19,672 bases of DNA from Nitrospirota bacterium (GTDB lineage: Bacteria > Nitrospirota > Nitrospiria > Nitrospirales > UBA8639). Of this stretch, positions 1 through 7,393 are shown in pieces. Below the pieces are notes generated by a model. The model did no database searches. It saw nothing but the letters and a program-made list of their open reading frames with translations, and had not been told where the DNA came from. Numbering within the stretch: the stretch's first letter is position 1; each line of letters opens with the position of its first letter. Location of the stretch: positions 1-19,672 of the forward strand of contig QIDY01000352.1 of assembly GCA_003228495.1 (NCBI GenBank), given 5' to 3'. A program made the position numbers and the translations under genes.

Positions 1-45
1 GTGGCCATGCCCGATAGTTTTTATCATCCTAGGCATGACAGCCAA

Positions 46-1260
46 TTAACATACTCCAAAGTGCCCTTTTGCCAAGGCATCGCAAAATCCTTCCATGCCA
101 GCCAGTTCATTCTTGATAAGATCTTGAATGTCCCCCGAAATCCGTTTCAGTGAATACCCTTTTTTCAAACTCACTTGGGCGGAAACCACCAAAGGACGGT
201 TGACGGGCTGACCGATAGTGCTTGCCATCCAGACTGTGACGTCTCGGATACCAGCAATCTTGGCATGAATCTTCGTGGCCAATTCGTGACACAAGACATT
301 ATAAATTTTCCCAACATGACTCACCGGGTTTTTCCCTGCTGCGGCCTCAACACTCATGGGTCGATTCAAAGAAATGAGCCCACAGACTCTGTTTCCACGC
401 CCAACTTGTCCGGAATCCCCCTGTTCTGCCGAAGTCCCCAACAGGGTCAGATACATCCCCTTCAATCCTTGTTTGATTCGATCAAGGGCATTCAAGATCA
501 CTTCAACCCGTTTACACCCATGAGGTTGCTTGTGAATAAACTCTTGTAAATGGTGAAAGGCTTTTTCTTTGACCTCAAAATATTGTTTCTCGGAGTTGAT
601 CGTTCTAGCCAGAAAGGGCATGGCCACAGTCAAGGAGAGCGTGCGGTCAATTCGGACACCCATGACTTTGACATCCTGCCCTGTTTCAGGATGTTCCTGT
701 TTAAACCTGGAACTATTTAAATATTTTTCGATACCAAGCACTAACTGTTCAGTCGAGGTGAGCGGAGCGTACCCCACTCCGGCAGAGGTATCGTTCGCGG
801 GCAATAGCCCAGGCCCCCGTTCGAAAATGGCTCCAAGCTCGACTGAGGTTGGTTGTAATTCCATTTGATATCTCATGTGCTTATCGGGATCGACATGCGG
901 CAAATGGCTCTTGATACAGTTTTGCGCAGACTCAATCGCCACTTCGGAGACGGGAATGATTTTTCTGCCTACACCGAAGGAAGCCCGATCGCCAATAATT
1001 AAACGCATGGGTTGGATGACACGCCCCTTCCCTAGTTGTAACTTCACTTGGCCCGCAACCAACATGCACTTGTCAACATTATGATGCAAGATACGACCGA
1101 AAGTGCTTTGGTAAGCCCGGGATAGTTGAATCGAAATCGATTCCGCAATGGCATCACAGATCGTATCGGGATGCCCTTTCCCTTTTCGTTCAACTATCTC
1201 AAGAGATTGAGCCTCAATCGGAAGCCTTGCGGACTGATTAACAAGAAGGTGTGTCTTCAT
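46..1260 (-). CDS. mat: Archaeal-type S-adenosylmethionine synthetase (methionine adenosyltransferase)
   Basis: Makes S-adenosylmethionine from methionine and ATP in the cytoplasm. The 404-aa product matches the archaeal-type MAT family (AdoMet_Synthase) over its whole length, not the usual bacterial MetK. Visible family blocks are ERKGKGHPDTICDAIAES near residues 24-41, ILHHNVDK near 57, LPANDTSAGVGYAPL near 153, a TSAEQGDSGQVGRGNRV block near 276 and a GKNPVSHVGKIYNVL block near 309. The length is normal and no break is seen. The ATG at 1260 gives the expected N-terminus, although the Shine-Dalgarno sequence is weak. The gene lies on the minus strand downstream of the Slp-like gene, with a gap of about 130 bp, so it may have its own promoter. 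The family is known from archaea and scattered bacteria, so it is either a second MAT beside MetK or the only one. Family assignment is secure. Confidence 0.95.
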   Translation of the reverse strand: MKTHLLVNQSARLPIEAQSLEIVERKGKGHPDTICDAIAESISIQLSRAYQSTFGRILHHNVDKCMLVAGQVKLQLGKGRVIQPMRLIIGDRASFGVGRKIIPVSEVAIESAQNCIKSHLPHVDPDKHMRYQMELQPTSVELGAIFERGPGLLPANDTSAGVGYAPLTSTEQLVLGIEKYLNSSRFKQEHPETGQDVKVMGVRIDRTLSLTVAMPFLARTINSEKQYFEVKEKAFHHLQEFIHKQPHGCKRVEVILNALDRIKQGLKGMYLTLLGTSAEQGDSGQVGRGNRVCGLISLNRPMSVEAAAGKNPVSHVGKIYNVLCHELATKIHAKIAGIRDVTVWMASTIGQPVNRPLVVSAQVSLKKGYSLKRISGDIQDLIKNELAGMEGFCDALAKGHFGVC

Positions 1261-1391
1261 TGGCTTGCAACCATGAATCCTAAATTTTTACGGAAATATT
1301 TCCCATGCAATCTAACCTTCCTGCGCACGAGACGTGTTGTTGGTCTCCACATGATTGACACACCCCGCCTTTTCCGCGAAAAAACCAAAAA

Positions 1392-1919
1392 TCAGTGCCA
1401 CCACCAATATGGTCCCCAGTAGGAATATACATATGGATAGGGTCGAATGACTCGGTAGGTTGAGATGGGGGGCCAAACCGTTAACCGTTTAATCACAAGA
1501 GTAGGAAAGTCATAGGTCGTTCCATCCAAAGGTAAGGTCACCATATCGGAGACTTCTCCAACCACCGTCACGCGGGTACCAAAAGGGAGGGTTGCAGGAT
1601 CTACAAATTTTTCCTGAAGAGCCAAAAACCGTCCTTGGGATTTTGAGAGAGACTCCCCCGGTTTCATCTTACGGTTCAACGGAAGCTGTAGCACCTCTAT
1701 CTGAGTGGCAGTTTTAAGACGTCTTGCAGAAAGAACCTGCCCACCAATTACAAGGATTTGCCCTTTGTGCTCCAGCGGGTTTTTGAGTAATTGTGGAAAG
1801 GAAATATCACGATTCACTCGATCTTCCAGACCCTTTGGTACAACTTGAACGGTCGTGCAACCAGCCAGGAACACGAGACAGACTCCAAATACCATAGAAA
1901 AGAAAACTCTACTGTTCAT
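1392..1919 (-). CDS. Slp-family outer-membrane lipoprotein
   Basis: Predicted envelope lipoprotein of the Slp (starvation-inducible outer-membrane lipoprotein) family. With the ATG at 1919 the product is 175 aa and begins with a short hydrophobic signal peptide and a lipobox, LAGC, with the lipidated Cys at residue 21. A GAGGT motif about 6 nt upstream supports this start; an in-frame ATG at 1964 would add 15 basic residues before the signal peptide and is less likely. The mature part has the Slp-like core: PEHKG-type turn (here LEHKGQILVIGGQV), ALQEKFVDP, GTRVTVVGEV and TYDFPTLVIKRLTVWP. The tail is rich in Tyr and Trp. It lies about 55 bp downstream of the MlaC-like gene on the same strand, so the two may be co-transcribed for envelope maintenance. 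The function of Slp proteins is poorly defined. Confidence 0.82.
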   Translation of the reverse strand: MNSRVFFSMVFGVCLVFLAGCTTVQVVPKGLEDRVNRDISFPQLLKNPLEHKGQILVIGGQVLSARRLKTATQIEVLQLPLNRKMKPGESLSKSQGRFLALQEKFVDPATLPFGTRVTVVGEVSDMVTLPLDGTTYDFPTLVIKRLTVWPPISTYRVIRPYPYVYSYWGPYWWWH

Positions 1920-1973
1920 CCCATACCTCGAAATGCGGTTTTGCCTTTTTCGAACTTTGCACAAATATTCGTT

Positions 1974-2597
1974 TCATGGAGCCGTAATCTCCTGGGACTT
2001 TTCTCGTAAGGTGGTGACAAGATCCGCGTAAGAGGAACGGCGGATGATCCGAGCAAATTGGCTACGATAATTCTTCACCAAACTCACCCCATTGATCACC
2101 ACGTCATACACCCACCAGGTGCCATCTTTTTTGAACAGTCGATAGTAGAGTGACACTTCCATTTTAGAAGAGATGATCTGGGTCTGGACTTCGGCATAGG
2201 ATTTTTTTCGCCGTTCCTTGAGATACCTTACTTCTTCACCTGAATAGTTTTCGATTTTTCCAGCAAACGTCTTTGAAAGCAGCGATTGGAATAATCGGAC
2301 AAACTCCTGACGCTCTTCTTCACTACGACTTTTCCAATGTGCCGCTAATGATCGTTTGGCCATCTCTGAAAAAGAAAAATGATGCCCAATGGCCTCTTCG
2401 AGCAAGATTCGGCGGCGCGATAATTGTTCGGGTTTTTTGAGTTCTTCATCCGTCACCAGTCTAATCACGTCATTAATTGTCTTTTTAACGACAACGGTGG
2501 GATCGGCGAAACCCTCTGTAGAAGCCGTCGCCACGATACAACACCACAACACAATGATGATGACGCATATCGAGATCTTCAAGAACGCGGCTTTCAT
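1974..2597 (-). CDS. MlaC/Ttg2D-family periplasmic phospholipid-binding protein
   Basis: A 207-aa protein of the MlaC (Ttg2D, toluene-tolerance) family. These soluble periplasmic carriers shuttle phospholipids between outer-membrane MlaA and the inner-membrane MlaFEDB transporter. The N-terminus is a signal peptide with a hydrophobic core at about residues 7-23, followed by the mature chain. Family hallmarks are the RRILLEEAIGHHFSFSEMAK segment, the EFVRLFQSLLSKTFAGKI helix, and the C-terminal block WWVYDVVINGVSLVKNYRSQF with the typical GVSLVxNYR signature. The length is usual for the family. The Mla ABC genes are not in this window; the downstream neighbour is an Slp-type lipoprotein. This is therefore an orphan mlaC-like gene or the end of a split system. 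In some bacteria the same family is annotated under hopanoid or ABC-transporter auxiliary proteins. Confidence 0.88.
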   Translation of the reverse strand: MKAAFLKISICVIIIVLWCCIVATASTEGFADPTVVVKKTINDVIRLVTDEELKKPEQLSRRRILLEEAIGHHFSFSEMAKRSLAAHWKSRSEEERQEFVRLFQSLLSKTFAGKIENYSGEEVRYLKERRKKSYAEVQTQIISSKMEVSLYYRLFKKDGTWWVYDVVINGVSLVKNYRSQFARIIRRSSYADLVTTLREKSQEITAP

Positions 2598-2695
2598 CTA
2601 TCAAATACCCACCGCACAAGTCGGTCCTTTCAACAGAAGACGGCCGAACGTTTGTTCGTGATTTCCGACCTCCTTTTTCTCCATCTGGCCGTTGG

Positions 2696-2842
2696 CTATT
2701 TTGCAGCCCCTTCTTCCGCCCGTTCCTCTGTGCTTCCCGTCGCGGAGGGATCGTCCGAGGCTTGTGGTTGAGGCTTTTCAACATTCCTATCTGTTTTTCC
2801 CGCAGGAATGTCAGGAATGAGTGCAGGGTATCCAGTATCCAT
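2696..2842 (-). CDS. Small disordered-type protein (48 aa), unknown
   Basis: A short ORF not longer than 48 codons. It starts at ATG 2842 with an AGGGAG Shine-Dalgarno motif 8 nt upstream and ends in TAG at 2696. The product begins MDTGYPALIPDIPAGK and continues into a Pro/Gln then Glu/Ala-rich tail, which looks like an intrinsically disordered C-terminus. It lies about 100 bp upstream of the MlaC-like gene on the same strand. A second frame also has a plausible start, ATG 2912, with an AGAGGT motif upstream and a helical start MAQELIKEII. That frame runs on into the antisense of the mlaC gene, so a real protein there would need a frameshift into the 48-aa frame. Either the small ORF stands alone or the two frames are halves of one broken gene. 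No family recognised. Confidence 0.4.
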   Translation of the reverse strand: MDTGYPALIPDIPAGKTDRNVEKPQPQASDDPSATGSTEERAEEGAAK

Positions 2843-3016
2843 TGTTTTATCTCCCTTTGTTCCGTGGCATCTCTCTTTTCACTAATTATCTCCTTAATCA
2901 ATTCTTGTGCCATAGCAACATACCTCTTCTGAAAAAAGGCATAGGGCTTGCGTCCTTTCATCTCGTAGGAAGAAGGAAGCTGTACCTCAAAACTTGCGAA
3001 CAGAAAACACCTCATC

Positions 3017-3238
3017 ATGCCTGCCTCTTCATCAAAGAAAAGCCCGGAAATGAAGACCACCGACTTAGATGGCTTGAAAGTGAAAATTTGCGGGAAGATG
3101 ATTATATCGGTCGAACCGTCACAATGGTCAGGAGAAGTAAAATCTCTCACCAAAAATCATAGCTATGTCTCCATCAGTCTGGATGACGGGACGGTTCTTG
3201 AAGTTGGAAGTCTATATCTCCGTGATGGAAAAGCCTGA
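3017..3238 (+). CDS. Small beta-rich hypothetical protein
   Basis: A 73-aa ORF on the plus strand, ending in TGA at 3238. From about residue 12 (an internal ATG at 3050) the sequence alternates short hydrophobic and polar segments, for example LKVKICGK, SYVSISLDDGTVLEVGSLYL and a final RDGKA. This is what a small SH3-like or beta-barrel domain would look like. The first 11 residues are Ser/Lys-rich and may not be translated, since neither ATG has a strong Shine-Dalgarno sequence. It sits between the divergent small ORF at 2842 and the CBS-domain gene at 3326. No family recognised; the coding call rests on composition and an intact reading frame only. Confidence 0.5.
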   Translation: MPASSSKKSPEMKTTDLDGLKVKICGKMIISVEPSQWSGEVKSLTKNHSYVSISLDDGTVLEVGSLYLRDGKA

Positions 3239-3325
3239 CTTTACTCCCAACCCCCTATACGACGATTCGCACCTCGTGGAAATCTCTTTTGACGATTCCC
3301 CACAAATAGAGAATGGAGCATACCG

Positions 3326-3751
3326 ATGAGCCTTCACAGTATTGCGATCGCTGGCCTTAGAACCATTGACCAAATCCCACACCTCCATGATTTACGCTTT
3401 CATCGCAAACACAATGGCTTGGCCATTACCCTCGAACTCCTCACCTCTTCCTTATCAGGCGCACCCGTTATTGATGACACAGGAACCTTCATTGGGTTCA
3501 TTAGTGAATTTGATGTACTCCATATACTTGAAACCGGACGAGACGTGAGTCAATTAACGGCTGAAGAAATCATGGTTCCGGATCATGTCGCCATTCATGA
3601 ATCTGCAACGTTCAAGGAAGCCGTCAAACTCATGGAAGACAAACATCTATTAGTTCTCCCTGTTGAACGGAATGGTGCAATAATTGGATGTGTGAGCCGA
3701 CGGGACATCCTTCGGGCATGGATTGGATTGGGATTGAGCCAACAGGTCTAA
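3326..3751 (+). CDS. CBS-domain pair protein
   Basis: A 141-aa stand-alone protein made of two CBS motifs, which form a Bateman module that typically binds adenine nucleotides or other regulatory ligands. The first CBS unit ends with SGAPVIDDTGTFIGFISEFD near residues 44-63. The second starts at EIMVPDHVAIHE near residue 80 and ends with LLVLPVERNGAIIGCVSRRD near residues 108-127, followed by a final helix. Both units keep the characteristic G-hydrophobic-(I/V)S-x-x-D ending. There is no attached enzymatic or membrane domain, so it is likely a small sensor or regulator acting on a partner that cannot be named here. ATG 3326 is preceded by a TGGAG motif about 7 nt upstream. The downstream neighbour is a decayed cytochrome gene, about 125 bp away. 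Confidence 0.87.
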   Translation: MSLHSIAIAGLRTIDQIPHLHDLRFHRKHNGLAITLELLTSSLSGAPVIDDTGTFIGFISEFDVLHILETGRDVSQLTAEEIMVPDHVAIHESATFKEAVKLMEDKHLLVLPVERNGAIIGCVSRRDILRAWIGLGLSQQV

Positions 3752-3877
3752 GTAGCAAACAGAAAACCGACGATCATATTAATTGAATGATCCATTCTCT
3801 AAATGGGGAATTTTGGGACGATCCCGGAGAAGATGCTGTTGCAAGAAGCTACACTGTCGATGATGAAAGCTTTTACT

Positions 3878-4277
3878 ATGAAAACAGACATCCCTAACGG
3901 AAAGCCCCCTGAAGAACATAGGGCTATCGCTTCTGGGAAGCTTGATAATCCTTCTGATGTTCATCGACAACGCGACAGCTCAAGATTTGATGAATAATCC
4001 CTTGGCCGGAAAAGCTCTCTATCAAACCCATTGTCTCCGATGTCATGGCCACCTCGGTGATGGCAAAGGATCCGATGCGGCAACGCTCACTGTACCTCCA
4101 AGAGATTTTCATACATCTGAATCCACAGCCAGAAATGAATATGAATTGCGTTCGATCATCATTTAGGGATTGGTGTTTAGCCCCATGCACAGTTGGGGAC
4201 ACCGTCTAACCCCTCAGGAAATTCGCGATCTGATCAGTTATATTCGACGACTCGCACCCTATCAACCACGCATATAA
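3878..4277 (+). pseudogene. Decayed c-type cytochrome (in-frame amber stop, probable 5' frameshift)
   Basis: Remnant of a small secreted mono-haem cytochrome c. The frame beginning around 3882 encodes a hydrophobic signal-peptide-like stretch (LKNIGLSLLGSLIILLMF), then a haem site CLRCH at 4032-4046 within the usual GKALYQTHC...GHLGDGKG context. After NEYELRSIII an in-frame TAG at 4164-4166 interrupts the protein. The same frame continues to TAA 4275-4277 with the expected C-terminus, FSPMHSWG (candidate axial Met codon 4185-4187) and LTPQEIRDLISYIRRL. Upstream, the signal-peptide frame has no good start. An ATG at 3878 (MKTDIPNGKP) is in another frame and would join it if one C of the CCCCC run near 3905-3909 were lost. 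Two independent defects argue for decay rather than recoding, although sequencing error is possible. A shortened product from TTG 3942 to 4166 would lack the Met ligand. Confidence 0.8.
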
Positions 4278-4366
4278 TCAGGGCCATCATCGAAGAAGAT
4301 TCGTAACGGAATCACGATATTGACTATTCTCAGAATAACGGTTCCCAAACGCTAAACCCCCTAACC

Positions 4367-6802
4367 ATGGACGAATTACGAATTCCTCTTTCATTGTTGT
4401 CGCCAAGCATCGACGTCGATGCCTTAGGGTTTGCTGATACTACAGAACTTCCGCCTTTAGAAGAGCCACTGGGACAAGCGCGAGCTCTTGAAGCGTTGGA
4501 TTTTGGACTCAACATGAAAAGCCACGGATTTAATATTTATGCGTCGGGGCCTCTTGGTACGGGGAAATGGGCCATCATTCACAAACGGGTGCAACATGTG
4601 GCCTTATCTATGCCCGCTCCACGTGACTGGTGTTATGTCCACAATTTCCTAGAGCCGTCTTCACCAGTCGGTCTTTCATTCCCTTCCGGCAAAGGACGGG
4701 AGTTCAAACAAGCAAGCAGCCATGTCATCCAAAGTCTTCGGCGAGACCTGCCTCTTGCCTTTGAAAGCAAAAAGTATTTGGATGCCAGGGCCAAAATTAT
4801 CGAAGATCGAGACGGGAAAAAGGAAACCCTTTTCGAAGAAGTTAGCAAAGAAGCCCATAAGCGAGGTTTTGGATTTAAAGAAAATCCGGTTGGCTTTAGT
4901 ATGGTACCCATGCGTAACAAAAAGCCGTTGCGACAAAAAGATCGCGAGGCCTTGACTGATAGCCAAAAAGAGACCATGTCCGAACAGGGGAAGATTCTCG
5001 AGGGGAAAATCCGGGCATTTCATGCTCAAATCCATGCCCTAGACCATGAAGCGGAACACGCGCTCCTGGAAATGGATCGCCAAGTCGTCAGATCGGTGAT
5101 GCAGAATCGCTTTGCCGTCCTTCGTGACCACCATCAACATCTCCCGGAAGTCTTGGAATATCTCCAAAAAGTGGAAGAAGATATTGTCAGCAACTACAAA
5201 GATTTTTTACCGCGCGAAGGCCCGCAATTAGCCATTTTGGGATGGGACGCACGAGATCACAAACCGAACCTTACCCGTTACGAAGTGAACCTACTCATCG
5301 AACATTCCAAAGAAACCGGAGCGCCGATTATTGATGAGCCTCATCCAACGTATGCCAATTTGATTGGAAAAATCGAGCGAAAGTCTCATATGGGGGTGGT
5401 CTATACGGACTTTTCGGAAATAAAAGCCGGCTCATGCCTGCGCGCCAGCGGAGGGTTCTTACTCGTGAATGTCCTAGACCTGCTTCGTCAACCCTTCGCC
5501 TGGGAGGCACTGAAGCGGGTTATCAAAACACGCTCGGTCAATATCGAAGACCCCGGTGAGTATTTTGGGTTTTCAACGACCGGTCTCAAGCCGCAACCAA
5601 TTCCCATTGATATCAAGATCATTTTATTCGGTCCTCCATATATTTTTTCCCTCCTTCAAGTGTATGAACAAGACTTTCCTAAGCTCTTTAAGGTAAAAGC
5701 CGATTTTGACATAGATATTCCTCGTGGAACTTCCCAAGAACAACTGTATGCACGCTTCATCGCACAACTCTGTCGTGAGGAGAAACTTCCGCCATTCGGG
5801 GTCGATGCCGTCGGGGAAATCATCAGGTACAGCCTTCGCCTCGCCGAGCGTCGGGACCGCTTGTCATTGCGCATGAGTTGGATCAGCGATGTGATTCGTG
5901 AATCGGCCTATTGGGCCAAACACGACGGCCGGTCGTTGGTCGCAAAATTACACGTGGAAACGGCTATCGAAAAGAAACGCCACCGCACCAATCTCTTGGA
6001 AGAAAAAGTCCAAGATGAGATCCAGGAAGGGACTCTCATAGTTGATCTGGAAGGTGAGACGGTCGGACAAGTCAACGGCCTATCCGTTCATCAACTGGGA
6101 GACTATATATTTGGACGGCCCTGTCGCATTACAGCCCGGACGTTTATAGGCAATGAAGGCGTCATTGATATCCAACGCGAAGCCGATTTAGCGGGCGAGA
6201 TTCACAGCAAAGGGGTCATGACCTTAGCAGGATTTCTGGGCGGAAAATTTGCCGAATTTCAACCCTTTGCCCTCAACGCAACCCTCACCTTCGAACAAAC
6301 CTATTCAGAGGTAGAAGGAGACAGCGCTGCCGTGGCGGAACTCGTGGCAATTGTGTCGAGTCTCACCAATATTCCCGTGCACCAATCACTCGCGGTGACG
6401 GGATCCATAAATCAATTGGGTGAAATTCAACCCATTGGCGGGGTCAACGAGAAGATCGAAGGGTTTTTTGAAGCATGTAAAAAACGGGGATTTTCCGGCA
6501 AACAGGGTGTACTCATTCCGGCAAAAAACATTCGGCACCTGGCCCTGAATCGTGAAGTGGTCGAGGCAGCAGAGTCTGGCAATTTCTCAATTTTTGGAGT
6601 GAACAAAATTGAAGAAGCTCTCGAATTATTAACTGGGATCCCAGCCGGAGAAAGTACCCCGGATGGACAGTATCCCCCGGATTCGATTTTTGGTCGCGTG
6701 GCCAAACGATTCACCGAAATGGCCAAGATTGCTGAAGAGTGGGCCGATCTCCGAAATCCTCTGAAAATTCCAAACAGAAAAATCGGTAGAAAGGTGAAAT
6801 AA
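4367..6802 (+). CDS. LonB-type ATP-dependent serine protease (AAA_32 / Lon_C architecture)
   Basis: An 811-aa protease of the LonB-like family found widely in bacteria in addition to classical Lon. The N-terminal ATPase part has a P-loop GPLGTGK at residues 61-67, in which the usual following Ser/Thr is Trp68, and an extended helical insertion (about 120-300) that is charged and coiled-coil-like. The central region contains GGFLLVNVLDLL and the AAA C-terminal helical segment near 480-540. The C-terminal Lon protease domain has the catalytic Ser653 in EGDSAA and Lys696 in GGVNEKIEG. Their spacing of 43 residues equals that of the Ser-Lys dyad of E. coli Lon. No LAN-type N-terminal domain or transmembrane segment is present, so it should be cytosolic. 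Start ATG 4367 has no obvious Shine-Dalgarno sequence. The gene stands alone. Whether it hydrolyses ATP normally is open, given the Walker A change. Confidence 0.93.
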   Translation: MDELRIPLSLLSPSIDVDALGFADTTELPPLEEPLGQARALEALDFGLNMKSHGFNIYASGPLGTGKWAIIHKRVQHVALSMPAPRDWCYVHNFLEPSSPVGLSFPSGKGREFKQASSHVIQSLRRDLPLAFESKKYLDARAKIIEDRDGKKETLFEEVSKEAHKRGFGFKENPVGFSMVPMRNKKPLRQKDREALTDSQKETMSEQGKILEGKIRAFHAQIHALDHEAEHALLEMDRQVVRSVMQNRFAVLRDHHQHLPEVLEYLQKVEEDIVSNYKDFLPREGPQLAILGWDARDHKPNLTRYEVNLLIEHSKETGAPIIDEPHPTYANLIGKIERKSHMGVVYTDFSEIKAGSCLRASGGFLLVNVLDLLRQPFAWEALKRVIKTRSVNIEDPGEYFGFSTTGLKPQPIPIDIKIILFGPPYIFSLLQVYEQDFPKLFKVKADFDIDIPRGTSQEQLYARFIAQLCREEKLPPFGVDAVGEIIRYSLRLAERRDRLSLRMSWISDVIRESAYWAKHDGRSLVAKLHVETAIEKKRHRTNLLEEKVQDEIQEGTLIVDLEGETVGQVNGLSVHQLGDYIFGRPCRITARTFIGNEGVIDIQREADLAGEIHSKGVMTLAGFLGGKFAEFQPFALNATLTFEQTYSEVEGDSAAVAELVAIVSSLTNIPVHQSLAVTGSINQLGEIQPIGGVNEKIEGFFEACKKRGFSGKQGVLIPAKNIRHLALNREVVEAAESGNFSIFGVNKIEEALELLTGIPAGESTPDGQYPPDSIFGRVAKRFTEMAKIAEEWADLRNPLKIPNRKIGRKVK

Positions 6803-6827
6803 TGAGCTTTCTCTTTTACCCATCAAT

Positions 6828-7067
6828 GGGGTGTTCACTTCACTCCACCTGTACCTGTTGGAACGCCAAGCCACGTTGATGGATTAAGAAATACCGATTG
6901 TTCAGGAAAACAAAACGGCTCTAGGTAATGTGGAAGACCCTTAATCCGAAAAAAACCGCTATGAATTCCTCCCATGCCCAAGATAATCCACGGCATTCAC
7001 GGGCCGAAAGGATCTCTGGGCTACCGAGCCATGAAGATGGCATTAGGTGGAGCGAAGTGAATACCCC
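6828..7067. repeat. 240-bp segment bounded by an imperfect 23-bp inverted repeat
   Basis: The 23 bases at 6828-6850 are the reverse complement of 7045-7067 with only two mismatches (21 of 23). The enclosed 194 bp show no convincing gene. The left arm begins about 25 bp after the stop of the LonB gene. The right arm covers the AGGTGGAG ribosome-binding motif and the first codon region of the SpoIIAA-like gene that follows. This would fit a small non-autonomous element (MITE-like) or an inverted duplication. No clear target-site duplication was seen at the outer ends, and no further copy was seen in this window. Confidence 0.5.
7045..7063 (+). promoter_or_regulatory. Strong ribosome-binding site followed by ATA at the start position
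   Basis: AGGTGGAG (7045-7052) is followed after 8 nt by ATA (7061-7063), the codon at which the SpoIIAA-like chain should begin by comparison with the family. No ATG, GTG or TTG lies in this frame between the upstream TGA at 7058-7060 and TTG 7118. The site is inside the right arm of the inverted repeat. Confidence 0.45.
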
Positions 7068-7393
7068 TTTTAAGTGAAAGCGAAAATGGAAATGTCGGAA
7101 TCAAGATCGAGAGGAAATTGACAGAGGATGATTATGAATTATTGAGTCCCTTCATAGACCGGCTCAGGCAGGAAGTGAGGCCGCTCAAATTGCTCTTCGA
7201 TATGACCGAATGTGAAGGGCTGGACAGTCAAGCGTTGTGGGAAGATCTGACAGGCCAATTTCACCAATTCCATGAGATTCTCCGGGTGGCGGTAGTAGGT
7301 GAACGCCAATGGATGGAATGCGGCACGAAGGTGTTTCATCCTTTACTCAAGACGACGACGAGATACTTTTCGCCGGACCAACTGACTGGATGA
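7061..7393 (+). pseudogene. SpoIIAA/STAS-like protein, start codon altered and C-terminus frameshifted
   Basis: Encodes a SpoIIAA-like (STAS-fold) protein of the type that usually has about 120 aa. The readable chain runs from PLLSESENGNVGIKI through RKLTEDDYELLSPFID, LKLLFDMTECEGLDSQALW and LRVAVVGERQWMECG to TRYFSPDQLTG. The natural N-terminus lies upstream of the first usable start (TTG 7118): the codon at 7061 is ATA, preceded at 8 nt by a strong AGGTGGAG motif (7045-7052), exactly where an initiation codon is expected. Near the end, ACTG is tandemly duplicated (7381-7388). Removing one copy would restore the family-like ending QLDEACSRLRSR instead of stopping at TGA 7391-7393. Both changes point to a decaying gene, though a shortened protein from TTG 7118 or ATA initiation cannot be excluded. 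An intact relative lies at 17018-17389. Confidence 0.65.

Noticed and set aside
6..37. CATGCC/GGCATG hairpin downstream of the MAT gene
   Set aside because: Six-bp stem with a 20-nt loop and no T-tract on the minus strand; too weak for a terminator call.
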